Shown piece by piece: positions 46,438 through 56,786 of a stretch of DNA of 64,000 bases (position 1 is its first letter; the number at the start of each line of letters is the position of its first letter). Under the pieces are notes generated by a model that saw nothing but the letters and a program-made list of their open reading frames with translations, searched no databases and had not been told where the DNA came from. The DNA comes from CAVUCH01 sp963763095. Its GTDB lineage: Bacteria; Acidobacteriota; Vicinamibacteria; Vicinamibacterales; JAENWD01. The stretch lies in the NCBI GenBank assembly GCA_963763095.1, contig CAVXNR010000028.1, positions 124,001-188,000 on the forward strand. The letters run 5' to 3'. The position numbers were made by a program, and so were the translations under genes.

Positions 46438-49080
46438 CTAATTCAGCAGTGCGTTGAAGAGCAGCTTGAAGGTTGCGTGCGGCTGCGCCCGGAACTGCGG
46501 CCGGAAACCGAAGAGAACCACGCGCCCCGCCCCGAACGGCACGTCGAGCGCCGCGTGACGGCGTGCGATACGGTCGGCACCGAGCAGCCACCCGCTCATC
46601 AGCACCTCGTCCATTGACGCGTAGCGTGCGATGCTCCGTGCGGAGGCATCGGCCGTGTCGAAGGCCCGTGAGCCTTGGAAGTAGGCGGCCGTTTCTGTGG
46701 CCATTCCCCACGCCACCGGCTCGCTGGTATCCACGTGCAGACGCACAACGGATCCCGGACAGTAGAAGACGGTTCGGTCGAGACCGCGGGTGACGTTGCT
46801 GATCCGGGCAAACACGCCTCCGAAGCGCTCGAGAGCCAGGTCGCTGGCCTCATCGAGCGTGACCAGGGTGCCCCCGTCATCGACGAACCGCTTCAATGCT
46901 TCCACGCCGGCCTCACCGATGCCGCCCTGGTATTCAGGGGGCACCGGGTTCGAGGGCCCCTCACGTCCGGCCGGCACCGACGCCTCATGGCCGCGGATGA
47001 TGACGCTCGCGCTCTGATGCGGCAAGACGATGACATCGAACCCTCGCCGCAGCTCGCCGGCGCGGACGTCGCGGTCGTTCAGCGTCTTATAGGGGAACTG
47101 GTACTGCTCGAGGAGCCATCGCGTCCAGCCCTCGTCCATGTTCGCCACCCAGCTCTTATACAGGCCGATACGGCGGGCGCGTATGGGCACCACGCGTTGC
47201 GGCGGTGGGCGGTGGAGGGACCATGCCCGAAGGCCCAGCGTCTCCGCCAGCTGGGGCATCAGTCCTTCGCTGTGTGGGCCGCGTGTGACCACCCACGCGC
47301 CGGGCTGAATGGTGACACCCGGACGTGGGCTGAAGGAGGCGGCCAGCCGGTCGACCACTGCCCCCCGGGCGAGGAGACGATTCACCGCGATGGCCGCAGC
47401 GTTCGTCGCGGGATCGACGACATAGCCCCACACCTTCGAGTCAGGCGCCGCAATGACTTCACCGCGGGCCTCGGGCGCCGAGTCCAGCTGCACGAGGTTC
47501 GTGGTGTCGAACGCCCTGGCTACCGCAACCGCGTTGACGCCCATCTGATACGAGAGCGTCCATCCTGCGACGTCATAGGGCGGCAGCGGCGGGCCGTCGG
47601 CATGCGTGCGCAGATCCGGGTAGGACTGCCGTTCGAGGAGATCCTTCGCAAAAGGCCGGAATGGTTGCGCGAGCAGCACCACGTACGTGCCCTCGGGATA
47701 TGAGATGCCGTCGGCGGCGAACGGTCGCGACGCGCGGTGCACCTCGATGCCGCCTTTCATCAACGTGCCGATGAACGCCAGGCTGGCGGGTCCATCGTGC
47801 TGGAGCGTGGGGACGACATAGGCAACCGGTGCCTCTGTCTGGCCCTTCGCAATCTGCCGCGCGCCGACCTGGTAGATGCCATAGAGAAAGCGCTCGCGGT
47901 ACTTCGCCGCGACTTCGAGGACCGCCATCGAGCCGGTCAGCATGTACTCGACCGCATCCCGGAGGTGCAGGGTGCCTCCCTTCCAGGGGTTCGGATAGGT
48001 CACGCTGGGCACGAGCGTGGCCACCCCGTTCGAGAGCGTTGGTGGGAATCGCGAGGCTTCGTACGTGAAGGGCGTCGCCGAAGCGTGGCCGGTCTCGGTC
48101 AGGATGCCGATGATGTTGTGGAAGTAGCTCGTGGTGCGGACCGACCCGTTGTACCAGATAGAGAACGCGTAACGGGAAATGACGCCGTTCTTGCCTTCGC
48201 GCTCGAAGCGGTCCTGCATCGCACCGCCCACGAGATCCACCCCGCGCACGATCTGCGGATCGATGTTCGGGTTCACGGGGTCGGGAAACGGCGGCACGAA
48301 GATGCGCGGCGGGTACGTGCCCTGGTGCTGGTTGTACATGATCTGCGGCAGCCATTCAGCGAACAGCAGGCGATTCACGACCTGCGTCTCCTTTTGCGTC
48401 TGCATGTAGCCATCGCGATTGTTGTCGTGCCCCACGTACTTCTGATAGAGCCACGGCATTGCGCTGTCCTGGTGCGGCGTGCGCAGCGTGCGCCGGTACC
48501 AGTCCACGACCATGGTCATCCCGTCCGGGTTGATGCAGGGCGCGAGCACCAGCACAACGTTCTCGCGCACCGCCTGCATCTCGGGGGTGTCGTCGGTTGC
48601 GACCTGGTGCGCGAGGCGGATGGCGTGTTGCGCGGTGGCGACCTCGCTCGCATGCAGGCCGCTGTCGATCCACACGACGGCCTTGCCTTCGCGCGCGAGG
48701 GCACGCGCCTCCACGTCTGTCACGCCGCGAACGAGCGCGAGGCGCCGTGAGATGTCGCGATAGCGCTCGAGCCGTGCCAGGTTGGCTTCCGACGAGATGA
48801 TGGCGATCAGCATCTCGTTGCCTTCGGTCGAGCGCCCCGCCACCCGCAGCTGCACACGATCAGAGGCGGCGTCCAGGCGCCGGAAGTACTCCAGCAGCTG
48901 GCGGAAGTCGGCGAGCGTGTAGTCGTCGCCGGGCTCGAAGCCGAGCACCGCGCGCGGCGAGGGCACCGCGCCCACGGCGCGCCGCTCAGCGGACGGGTGC
49001 CCCCCAGGACCCGGTATGACCAGGAAAACGCAGATTCCGAGCAGCTGGAGGATGAATCCGGCGGATTTCCGGGTCGGCAC
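46438..49080 (-). CDS. Exported M14 family zinc carboxypeptidase
   Basis: Intact M14 metallocarboxypeptidase-type protein of 880 residues, longer than classical M14 enzymes because of a large C-terminal extension. The N-terminal hydrophobic segment (GFILQLLGICVFLVIPG) suggests export. The zinc motif HxxE is in WIDSGLHASEVATAQH (about residue 142), the third ligand is probably the His of MYNQHQGTYPP, and the catalytic glutamate is probably in GILTETGHA. The C-terminal third contains a GATase-like region (FDVIVLPHQSASVIIRGHEA; GGTLVTLDEASD). It starts at GTG 49080 with no clear ribosome site. It would trim peptides outside the cytoplasm, fitting the peptidase-rich content of the region. Confidence 0.9.
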   Translation of the reverse strand: MPTRKSAGFILQLLGICVFLVIPGPGGHPSAERRAVGAVPSPRAVLGFEPGDDYTLADFRQLLEYFRRLDAASDRVQLRVAGRSTEGNEMLIAIISSEANLARLERYRDISRRLALVRGVTDVEARALAREGKAVVWIDSGLHASEVATAQHAIRLAHQVATDDTPEMQAVRENVVLVLAPCINPDGMTMVVDWYRRTLRTPHQDSAMPWLYQKYVGHDNNRDGYMQTQKETQVVNRLLFAEWLPQIMYNQHQGTYPPRIFVPPFPDPVNPNIDPQIVRGVDLVGGAMQDRFEREGKNGVISRYAFSIWYNGSVRTTSYFHNIIGILTETGHASATPFTYEASRFPPTLSNGVATLVPSVTYPNPWKGGTLHLRDAVEYMLTGSMAVLEVAAKYRERFLYGIYQVGARQIAKGQTEAPVAYVVPTLQHDGPASLAFIGTLMKGGIEVHRASRPFAADGISYPEGTYVVLLAQPFRPFAKDLLERQSYPDLRTHADGPPLPPYDVAGWTLSYQMGVNAVAVARAFDTTNLVQLDSAPEARGEVIAAPDSKVWGYVVDPATNAAAIAVNRLLARGAVVDRLAASFSPRPGVTIQPGAWVVTRGPHSEGLMPQLAETLGLRAWSLHRPPPQRVVPIRARRIGLYKSWVANMDEGWTRWLLEQYQFPYKTLNDRDVRAGELRRGFDVIVLPHQSASVIIRGHEASVPAGREGPSNPVPPEYQGGIGEAGVEALKRFVDDGGTLVTLDEASDLALERFGGVFARISNVTRGLDRTVFYCPGSVVRLHVDTSEPVAWGMATETAAYFQGSRAFDTADASARSIARYASMDEVLMSGWLLGADRIARRHAALDVPFGAGRVVLFGFRPQFRAQPHATFKLLFNALLN

Positions 49081-49446
49081 GGCGAATAGAGTGCCCGTAC
49101 GTGTTCAGGTGCGCAACCGCGCATGGCTCGCGTGCAGCAGATCCATACCGCCGCCCCTCCGCCGTGCCGATTAGACGTACAGCCTTCGAGGGAGTGCCAT
49201 CCCGCTCCGCCCGACCGGAGGCGCGCCGAAACCACGGCAGGCGCCACCGCGTCGTAGAAGTAAGGCGCCGGCCCGTGTGGAAGAGCAGCCCAGGCCGGGT
49301 CAGGACGAACCGACCCGGAAATGGTGCCAAGCTGAAGGTGGCAGCTCGCCTGTTACGGTGACAATGTGCCAGTAGAGGGCCGGTTTTGCACTCGAGGAAT
49401 GGTGGCGCGATTCTTGGATGAACACCCGGTAGGAAGGGTGACGGAC
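49081..49446. other. Intergenic region, no gene seen
   Basis: The 366 bases between the divergent M14 peptidase and receiver-like genes carry no convincing gene, terminator or repeat. The promoters of both genes should lie here but no clear hexamers were picked out. Confidence 0.6.
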
Positions 49447-49827
49447 ATGCAGATGATGCAGACTCTCCGGCGAGCGCCCGAGACCACACTGCAGAAGGTG
49501 GTCGTGGTCAACGGCAGCCCGGAGATCCTCGAGATGCTCGAGACGGTTCTCGACGCCGGCCGGTACGACATGGTGTTCGTGGAGTCGAGCGCCCGGGCGT
49601 ACTCGCGCGTGCGGCACGTGCAGCCCGATCTGGTCATCGTCTGCATGCGCATCGACGATGTCGAGGTGTTCCAGTTGCTGTCGATGCTGAAGCTCGATGC
49701 CGAAACGCGGCGGATTCCGGTGGTCACCTACACGACACACCTGGAGGCGGACAACGACGAACCAGAAAATGACGTCATCGAGGAAGACGAGTTCCCCATT
49801 GCTCGTCCCACGATGCCGATGAACTGA
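49447..49827 (+). CDS. Stand-alone receiver-like protein lacking the phospho-acceptor (pseudo-receiver)
   Basis: Protein of 126 residues with a CheY-like fold pattern and no output domain. The alignment to receivers is clear: QKVVVVNGSPEILEMLETVL replaces the usual VVDDEPEI, and PDLVIVCMRIDDVEVFQLL replaces PDLVLLDxxMP. The acidic pair is therefore N-G and the phospho-acceptor aspartate is Cys; no lysine is obvious after VVTYTTHLE. It should not be phosphorylated in the usual way and may act as a protein-interaction module. ATG 49447 has GGAAGGG upstream; an in-frame start at 49366 is less likely. The C-terminus is acidic (ADNDEPENDVIEEDE). Confidence 0.75.
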   Translation: MQMMQTLRRAPETTLQKVVVVNGSPEILEMLETVLDAGRYDMVFVESSARAYSRVRHVQPDLVIVCMRIDDVEVFQLLSMLKLDAETRRIPVVTYTTHLEADNDEPENDVIEEDEFPIARPTMPMN

Positions 49828-50345
49828 CCTGCCGCGCAAGCGCGGGTTGGAGAGGGGACAGCTGCCAGCGGCCAGATGGACGCGGCGCCTGTCCCCTTGT
49901 TGTTTGTGAAGCGTCCTCGGGCCAGGTCAGCCCCGCCGTCCTCTATCTGAGCTTCAAGTACCTCCAGGTAATCTCCGGAGTCGATGCGCGGCGCCTTGCC
50001 GAGCGGGGCATTGTAGAAATACACCCACGCCGGCGGACTGGTGCCATCAGGAAGATGTACCGGGACGAGCGAGCGGATGTAGAGGCTGCTGTCCGGATCG
50101 CCGGGTCGGTAGCCTTCGATCTCGTCCAGGGCCTTCAGCACGTCGTCCGGGTCGAGCAGCTCGAACACTTCACCCCACAAACGGCCCTCCTGGGCGGGCA
50201 CGGCAGCGGGATAGATGCCCAAATCGAACAACGCCGCCTGCACCCACCCGCGAGCGATGAAACGCATCTTCGGGTCGATGCCGGTGCGGCGCCGGCGATC
50301 GAAGCCGGTCATCAGCGTGCCATAGAAGAACGCAAGATCAGCCAC
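49728..50345 (-). CDS. Gamma-glutamylcyclotransferase-like (AIG2/GGCT fold) protein
   Basis: Small GGCT-fold protein; family members form 5-oxoproline from gamma-glutamyl substrates. The substrate-binding motif FFYGTLM is at the N-terminus and the catalytic glutamate is expected in LDEIEGYRPGDP. The fold should end near RIDSGDYLEVL (about residue 128). The remaining ~75 residues have no family similarity and overlap the convergent receiver gene by about 100 bp, so a frame error near 49965 that hides an earlier stop is likely. It starts at GTG 50345 and overlaps the upstream GNAT gene by eight bases. Confidence 0.75.
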   Translation of the reverse strand: MADLAFFYGTLMTGFDRRRRTGIDPKMRFIARGWVQAALFDLGIYPAAVPAQEGRLWGEVFELLDPDDVLKALDEIEGYRPGDPDSSLYIRSLVPVHLPDGTSPPAWVYFYNAPLGKAPRIDSGDYLEVLEAQIEDGGADLARGRFTNNKGTGAASIWPLAAVPSPTRACAAGQFIGIVGRAMGNSSSSMTSFSGSSLSASRCVV

Positions 50346-50943
50346 GGTGGGGTCCTTCTGCGTTCGGCATTCCGGGCGCAGCCGCGTGCCCTGGCACGGC
50401 CCGCCATTCCGGCGCGAGAATGGCGTAAAGGCCCTGGTCGAGCAGGACTCCGTTCTTCCGGAAGGACTCGCGGAGCGTCCCCTCGAAGCGCCCCCCCAGC
50501 TTCACGAAGGCATCGCGCGAACGTCGGTTCTCCACCGCGATGCGCGCCTCGATGCGGTGCAGCCCGAGCGGCCCGAACGCATACGCGAGCAGCAGCCGTT
50601 TGGCCTCGGGATTCACGCCGGTTCCCCAGCTCGCCCGCCGGAGCCAGGTGCCGACCTGCGCGGTGCCCATCATCAGATCGAGGTGCCGCAGTCCCGTGAT
50701 ACCCAGGGGCTCGCCGGTGAGGCTGTCGGCGATCGTGAAGACGTACTCCGCGTCGCAGGTCCGCAGCACTTCGGCGCGAGCGATGAAACGCAGCGACTCA
50801 GCGACAGACCGCGGCGGGTCGAACGCGAGAAAGCGTGTGACCTCGGGATCGGACGTGTAGGCGAAGAGGCGTTCGGCATCGGCAGCCCGGGGCTCCCGCA
50901 ACACGACCCGGTGGCCTGCCAGGGACGGCAGTCGGTTATCCAT
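50338..50943 (-). CDS. GNAT family N-acetyltransferase (RimJ/RimL type)
   Basis: Acetyl-CoA-dependent N-acetyltransferase of 201 residues. It opens with VVLREPRAADAERLFAY, has the acetyl-CoA binding strand and loop region VGTWLRRASWGTGVNPEAKR and ends the fold with RIEARIAVENRRSRDAFVKL GGRFEG, all typical of the Acetyltransf_3 (RimJ/RimL) group. ATG 50943. It overlaps the GGCT-like gene, forming a two-gene unit. Substrate (ribosomal protein N-terminus or another amine) is unknown. Confidence 0.88.
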   Translation of the reverse strand: MDNRLPSLAGHRVVLREPRAADAERLFAYTSDPEVTRFLAFDPPRSVAESLRFIARAEVLRTCDAEYVFTIADSLTGEPLGITGLRHLDLMMGTAQVGTWLRRASWGTGVNPEAKRLLLAYAFGPLGLHRIEARIAVENRRSRDAFVKLGGRFEGTLRESFRKNGVLLDQGLYAILAPEWRAVPGHAAAPGMPNAEGPHRG

Positions 50944-51056
50944 TCAGGAACGGAAACGTTCCGAAGTGTAGGGAGTCGGCGAGAGGGAGTCAAGAAACCA
51001 GCGCCTCGAGGCCGCCACGATGGGCTGGTCACGCGAGTCACGACCGGCGGAGGGGT

Positions 51057-52088
51057 TTACTGCTCGGTGGTTTCGGTATGATCGTCAGTCTGCTGGTGAC
51101 GGTTGTGCACGGCGCCGGCCGCGGCGCCGAGGGCCTCGATGGCCTCGCTCGGCAGGGTGAAGCTGAGGGCAACCGTGCGGCCGGTGCCACTCACCTGCAG
51201 AGACGAAACGAGGGCCTGCATCTCCGGTTTGCTGCCCGCCTGCAGCCGGGCCAGCGCGAGGAACCCCTGCACGACATCGCGCAGGTTCTGGCCAGCCTGA
51301 TCATCGCGGGTCTCTGCCCGGAGCAGGCCCGAAATGCCCCCATTCACGTGACCGCTGGCTGAGAACCACTTCACGGCTGGAATCTGGCTCGCAACCCCTT
51401 CCGGGAGGTTGGCGTGTGTGATCAGGGCATCAAACCGGCCGACAGCCCACGCGTTGCTGTCATCGATCTCGTCAACGAGGCCCATCAGTTCCGTGTTGGC
51501 CGTAATGTTCGCACCACCCACCCCGTCGATTCCCCGCTTCACGGAGTCGGTGTCTCCGACCGCCACGAGACCCGGCGTGAGGAACGCGACGGTCATGCTC
51601 TTGTGCTGGCCTTCAGTCGAACCCTCGTCTGCGGCACGCGTGATCATCCGCTTGCCCTTGTAGTCGCTCATCTGGCCGCCATGCTCCCGCGCGAGTCCTT
51701 CCAGCCTGACGACGTCGAAGCGGCCGCTGGCCAGGACCATGCCGCGGTAACCGTCCTTGGCGCCAGTTGGAACAAGGAAACCGACCACACGATCGATGTC
51801 CCGTTCGATGTTGAGTCCCGTTTCATTCTCGAACTGGCGCTGACCTTCTTCGCGGTTCGGCATGTTCTGCTGGAGCTTCTGGCGAAGCTGCGACCGCATC
51901 ACATCCTGAACATTGCAATACGCCACCACGGCCGCGTCTGCTGGGACGTAGGAGAGCTCGGTGGGCGCATTCTGCTGCCCGAACGCTCCCATCGGCAGCC
52001 CGGAGTAGAACGCCACGACACCCGTACAGAGCCCAACCAGCAGGAAAGCCACGGAGCCGAACATGAAGTAGCGCGTGCGTGGTGTCAT
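51057..52088 (-). CDS. Membrane-anchored exported protein of unknown function
   Basis: Protein of 343 residues with one N-terminal transmembrane or signal segment (YFMFGSVAFLLVGLCTGVVA). The rest is soluble, beginning with ELSYVPADAAVVAYCNVQDV, a pattern seen in uncharacterised periplasmic proteins where potential substrate or cell-envelope proteins start with a YVPADA-type block. The C-terminus is His/Gln/Thr-rich (HNRHQQTDDHTETTEQ). ATG 52088 has GAGGG upstream. It is the last gene behind an ABC exporter operon on the same strand, 189 bp downstream. No function can be assigned. Confidence 0.7.
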   Translation of the reverse strand: MTPRTRYFMFGSVAFLLVGLCTGVVAFYSGLPMGAFGQQNAPTELSYVPADAAVVAYCNVQDVMRSQLRQKLQQNMPNREEGQRQFENETGLNIERDIDRVVGFLVPTGAKDGYRGMVLASGRFDVVRLEGLAREHGGQMSDYKGKRMITRAADEGSTEGQHKSMTVAFLTPGLVAVGDTDSVKRGIDGVGGANITANTELMGLVDEIDDSNAWAVGRFDALITHANLPEGVASQIPAVKWFSASGHVNGGISGLLRAETRDDQAGQNLRDVVQGFLALARLQAGSKPEMQALVSSLQVSGTGRTVALSFTLPSEAIEALGAAAGAVHNRHQQTDDHTETTEQ

Positions 52089-52133
52089 CGTCGTCCCTCA
52101 CGGCTGTATACGGGCGGTTCGGCCGGCCGGTTC

Positions 52134-52161
52134 CCCCGCCTTCGCCAAGGCTTCGGCGGGG
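52134..52161. repeat. Palindromic repeat CCCCGCCTTCGCC / GGCTTCGGCGGGG
   Basis: Imperfect palindrome between the ABC permease and the membrane protein. Its translations (AFAKASAGRP, RLRQGFGG) are a pattern I recall from intergenic repeats in other acidobacterial and planctomycete genomes, so it is probably one copy of a dispersed element; only one copy is seen here. Confidence 0.55.
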
Positions 52162-52277
52162 CGCCCAGCGCTTAGCCGGGGCTTTCGGTGCACGGCGGTC
52201 CCGTCCCCCTTTTCGGCCGTCCGGGGCCGTGTAGCCAGAAGAGCTGCCGCGCAGCCCACTCTTAGGATGCAGCTTAC

Positions 52278-53147
52278 TCACTGTTCCAGCACGTACTCGC
52301 GGCGCTCCACGGAGCGTGCCGCAAGCGCCAGAAACACTACCAGTATCACAGCTAGAGCCAGCAGGCTGCCAGCGGGGGAGCTCGAATCCTGAAAAAACGA
52401 CTGCAGGGCCGAAACCACGTTGTCCTGGGGCATCGCGTGCGGGACGAGCGACTGCAGGTAATAAGCCACGGTGAACCGCTTCAGGTACCCGGGCAGCGAC
52501 AGGACGACGATTTCCCAACCCACGATGAAGAAGAGGCCGACCAGAAGGGGGCGCTTCAACTGAGCGCCGATGAACGCGAACACGGCTCCGTAGACGCCCA
52601 GACCGAGCCCAAGCAGGCCCAGGTCCTTGAGCAGGTCCGGGAAACCCCGCGCGATGGCTCGCAGCCCGCCGCCGCCGAGCGGCATCACCAGAAAGAACAC
52701 CAGCATCACGGACGGCAGCACGATCAGGCCCGTGCACGCCAGGTACGCCAGGTACTTTCCGATCAGGACCGCGCCCCGCGGGATGGGCCGGGTGAATAGA
52801 TAGGTCAGGGTCCGGTCTTCCACCTCATCGGCCATGAGTGATGTCCCATAGAAGACGCCGAGCAGCGGCACGATGACGCGGAGGTAGAAGGCCCAGATCA
52901 TCCCGCCGAACATCACGGCTCCGCTCACCCGGACCCCGTTGACCCGCAGCGCCGGAAGGTTGAAGAACTCCACCGTCTGGCAGATCAGCGCGATGAGCAC
53001 GGGGCCGCCGACGACGAGAGCGAGGAACACACTCCGGCGGGACCACAGCATCTCGCCGAGCGACAGGTCGAAGATGCGGAGCGACGCGGTCAGGAGCGAG
53101 GGCGCTGCAGGCCGTGTCGTCGTGCTGGTGGAGGCGCGTGTAGTCAT
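52278..53147 (-). CDS. ABC-2 type exporter permease 2
   Basis: Integral membrane subunit of 289 residues with about six transmembrane segments (e.g. SVFLALVVGGPVLIALIC, YGAVFAFIGAQL, SLLALAVILVVFLAL). The segment LMADEVEDRTLTYLFTRPIP RGAVLIGKYLA is the hallmark of ABC-2 permeases. ATG 53147 is chosen over an upstream ATG at 53192, which lies near a heptamer repeat. Its partner ATPase is encoded just upstream. Substrate unknown. Confidence 0.88.
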   Translation of the reverse strand: MTTRASTSTTTRPAAPSLLTASLRIFDLSLGEMLWSRRSVFLALVVGGPVLIALICQTVEFFNLPALRVNGVRVSGAVMFGGMIWAFYLRVIVPLLGVFYGTSLMADEVEDRTLTYLFTRPIPRGAVLIGKYLAYLACTGLIVLPSVMLVFFLVMPLGGGGLRAIARGFPDLLKDLGLLGLGLGVYGAVFAFIGAQLKRPLLVGLFFIVGWEIVVLSLPGYLKRFTVAYYLQSLVPHAMPQDNVVSALQSFFQDSSSPAGSLLALAVILVVFLALAARSVERREYVLEQ

Positions 53148-53185
53148 GGTCGTGTCTTCGCTGTCGTTGTCGCGGTTGCTCCCGG

Positions 53186-54182
<997 letters not shown>

Positions 54183-54186
<4 letters not shown>

Positions 54187-55022
54187 GCCACAACCTCCAC
54201 GCCGCGGACGCGCCGCTCCAGCACGAGGATCGAGCCGGCGACCAGCAACACGATGACCAGGAGAGATAGCGCCACCGGCGTCTCATAGCGCGGCGGCACA
54301 CGGAAGACCACATCACCGATCTGGTTGAGGGATGCCGTAGGCGAGATCAGGGAGGCAGCCGACGAGCGGGTGATAGCCCAGAACATCGTCTGGATGGCGC
54401 CGGTGAACAGGATGATGCCGGCATACATCACCGCGACGAACCGGCTGCTCTTGGACAGGGATGACAGCGCGAGCATGGTGAACGCGGCCATCAGCACCTG
54501 CAGGGACGCGAATACCGTAATCGCGGGGAACAGGAACAGGTTCTTCTGCACGAACGCGAAGCTGCCGGCGAGGAGGATCTGCACCAACAACAGGAGCAGC
54601 GCCGGCACCCATGTCACGAACAGCAAAAATGCGATGAGCGCCGCTGCCTTCCCCGCTACGTACTCCACGCGGGTGAGCGGTTTGGACAGGTAGATCTGCA
54701 GCGCGTTCGCGCGGCGGTCGTTCGAAATCAGCCCCGCGCCCACGTACACGGTCACGAAGAACACGAACGGGTTCTGCTGCTCGAGGAACTCGCGGAACGT
54801 CTTGGCCGTGGGCGCGAGAAATGCCACCTGCGGGAAGTTGGTGGACGCGTACACCTGGACGGCGCGCACGAGGAACGGCGCCCAGGCGAGCAGCAGCAGC
54901 CCCATGAACTTGCGGTTGCGCAGCATCGTGCGCATCGCGGTGCCGGCGATCACGAGCCACGCGTGGCCCCGCAGCCCGCGCTTTCCGCCGAACCGCCGGT
55001 AACCCTGGTCATGGATCGGCAT
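54183..55022 (-). CDS. ABC-2 type exporter permease 1
   Basis: Membrane subunit of 279 residues with about six transmembrane helices (e.g. ALIAFLLFVTWVPALLLLLV, TPVALSLLVIVLLVAGSILV). The block LISNDRRANALQIYLSKPLT RVEYVAGK is the ABC-2 motif matching that of permease 2. ATG 55022 follows ATPase 1 by two bases and its 3' end overlaps ATPase 2 by four bases, so all four transporter genes are tightly coupled. Confidence 0.88.
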
Positions 55023-55024
55023 CG

Positions 55025-55999
55025 CTACTCTTCTCCGACCGCGCGGGCAAACACGTCTTCGAGTGTGGGCACGCTCGGACGCAGGTGCCGGAGTTGTATG
55101 CGCTCGCGCGCCGCGACTTCGAAGACGGCGCGCGCTGTGAGTCCCTCGGGGACGAACACGCGCATCACGTCTTCATCAGTGGCGTGACAGTCCATGCCTG
55201 CAGCACGAAGGGCAGTGACGAGCCGATCCGCATCAATCTTCGCGCGGAGCTCGTACACGCTGCCGCGCGGCCCCTTCAACTCGGCGATCGGTCCTTGGGC
55301 GGCAATTCGGCCCTTGTCCATCACCACGACCCGGTCACAGGTGTACTCGACGTCCGGGAGCAGGTGTGATGAGAGGATGAGGTTCACGCCCTTGTTGTGC
55401 GCGAGATCCCGGATCAGCTCCAGCATCTCGTCGCGTCCTTTCGGATCCATCCCGTTGGTCGGCTCATCGAGGAAGAGCAGGTCGGGGTCGTGCACCAGCG
55501 CCTGCGCGAGCTTGATGCGCTGCTTCATCCCCGTCGAGTACGTCTCGACGTTTCGGTAGCGCGCTTCCCCGAGGCCGACGTAGTAGAGCACCTCGTGTGC
55601 CCGCTGGATGGCATCGACGGCGCCAAGGCCGGCGAGCTCTCCGCAATACGCCACGAACGAGACGGCGTTCATCCCGGGGATGTGAGCATCGTTCTCGGGC
55701 ATGTATCCAATGCGGGCCCGGATTTCGAGCGGAGACCTGGCCACGTCCAGGCCGAGCACCGTCATCTGGCCCTGGTCTGGCTTGACGAACCCGAGCAGGC
55801 TCTTGATCATCGTGCTCTTGCCGGCCCCGTTTGGCCCGAGCAGCCCTACGGCACCCGTCTGGAAGGTCGCGGCCACGTCCCGCAGGGCGAAATTCCGCCC
55901 GTATCGCACGCTGACGTTCGTCAGGCGCACCACCACGCCGTCGGAAGGGGGCGAGTCGGGCGCGGGCGTTTCCGGAAGCTGGGCGGCGATCTCAGGCAT
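55025..55999 (-). CDS. ABC exporter ATP-binding protein 1
   Basis: ATPase of 324 residues with Walker A GPNGAGKST, signature YSTGMKQRIKLAQ, Walker B LLFLDEPTNGMDP and H-loop SSHLLPDVE. It is the first gene of the operon ATPase 1 - permease 1 - ATPase 2 - permease 2 - membrane protein. It resembles NatA/GldA-type ATPases that serve ABC-2 permeases. The two ATPase/permease pairs look like an ancient duplication and may form one hetero-tetrameric exporter or two. Confidence 0.93.
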   Translation of the reverse strand: MPEIAAQLPETPAPDSPPSDGVVVRLTNVSVRYGRNFALRDVAATFQTGAVGLLGPNGAGKSTMIKSLLGFVKPDQGQMTVLGLDVARSPLEIRARIGYMPENDAHIPGMNAVSFVAYCGELAGLGAVDAIQRAHEVLYYVGLGEARYRNVETYSTGMKQRIKLAQALVHDPDLLFLDEPTNGMDPKGRDEMLELIRDLAHNKGVNLILSSHLLPDVEYTCDRVVVMDKGRIAAQGPIAELKGPRGSVYELRAKIDADRLVTALRAAGMDCHATDEDVMRVFVPEGLTARAVFEVAARERIQLRHLRPSVPTLEDVFARAVGEE

Positions 56000-56163
56000 G
56001 CGCTGCTCTCAATATACGGGGAGCAAGCGACAGCCGTTCGATCTTCGGGCTGTCGCGTCCATCACGCTACGGCCTGCAGGCTTCGGCCTGCCGGTCTTGC
56101 CGCCGAGCACGCTATTGGCCGAGTGTGCGCCTCTGGATCTCCCGTCTTGTGGGGTCCGCACGA

Positions 56164-56195
56164 CATTGTGCATCGCGCATGTTGCATCGTGCACT
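56164..56195. repeat. TTGTGCA-type heptamer array (degenerate) at the HD-gene 3' end
   Basis: ATTGTGC/ATCGCGC/ATGTTGC/ATCGTGC in seven-base steps, ending at the stop codon of the HD-domain gene. Confidence 0.65.
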
Positions 56196-56764
56196 TATGC
56201 GCTCCCCCTCAACCCGAGCTCGCCGGCACGCTCCCGCATGAAGCGGATCACGTTGTCGATGTGCTCGGCAAGCGGGAGCCCCATCTCCTCGGCGCCCTTC
56301 CGCAGGTCATCCCGGTTCACGGCGCGCGCGAACGCCTTGTCCTTCATGCGCTTGATGACAGACGCAGCCTCGAGGTCCAGGATGCTCTTGCTCGGCCGCA
56401 CCAGCGTTGCGGCGGTGACGAAGCCCGCCATCTCGTCGCAGGCGTACAAGGTGTGTTCGAGCCGCGACTCGCGCGGCACGCCGCTGTAATCCGCGTGCGA
56501 GAGAATTGCCCGCGTGACCCATTCGGGATAGCCGTGCGCCTGGAGGATCTCGACACCTCGAAACGGATGGTTCTCGGCGTTGGGATACTTCTCGTAGTCG
56601 AAGTCGTGGACGAGCGCGACGAAGCCCCACGCCTCTTCGTCCTCGCCGAAAAGCCGCGCGTAACCTCGCACCGCAGCCTCGACGGCGAGCATGTGCTTCC
56701 GCAGGCTCTCGCTCTCGGTGTGGGCGGTAACCAGCGCCCAGGCCGCGTCACGCGACAGGTTCAT
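56195..56764 (-). CDS. HD-domain metal-dependent hydrolase
   Basis: Protein of 189 residues with an HDIG-type metal site: His in SLRKHMLAVE, the HD pair in ALVHDFDYEKYP, His in ENHPFRGVEIL, His in AILSHADYSG and a final Asp in LYACDEMAGF. Members of this superfamily hydrolyse phosphate esters of nucleotides or related compounds; this single-domain group has no assigned substrate. It starts at ATG 56764, 22 bp after the GltS gene, so the two may be cotranscribed. Confidence 0.85.
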   Translation of the reverse strand: MNLSRDAAWALVTAHTESESLRKHMLAVEAAVRGYARLFGEDEEAWGFVALVHDFDYEKYPNAENHPFRGVEILQAHGYPEWVTRAILSHADYSGVPRESRLEHTLYACDEMAGFVTAATLVRPSKSILDLEAASVIKRMKDKAFARAVNRDDLRKGAEEMGLPLAEHIDNVIRFMRERAGELGLRGSA

Positions 56765-56786
56765 GGCCGTCCTCGCCAGGCATGGG

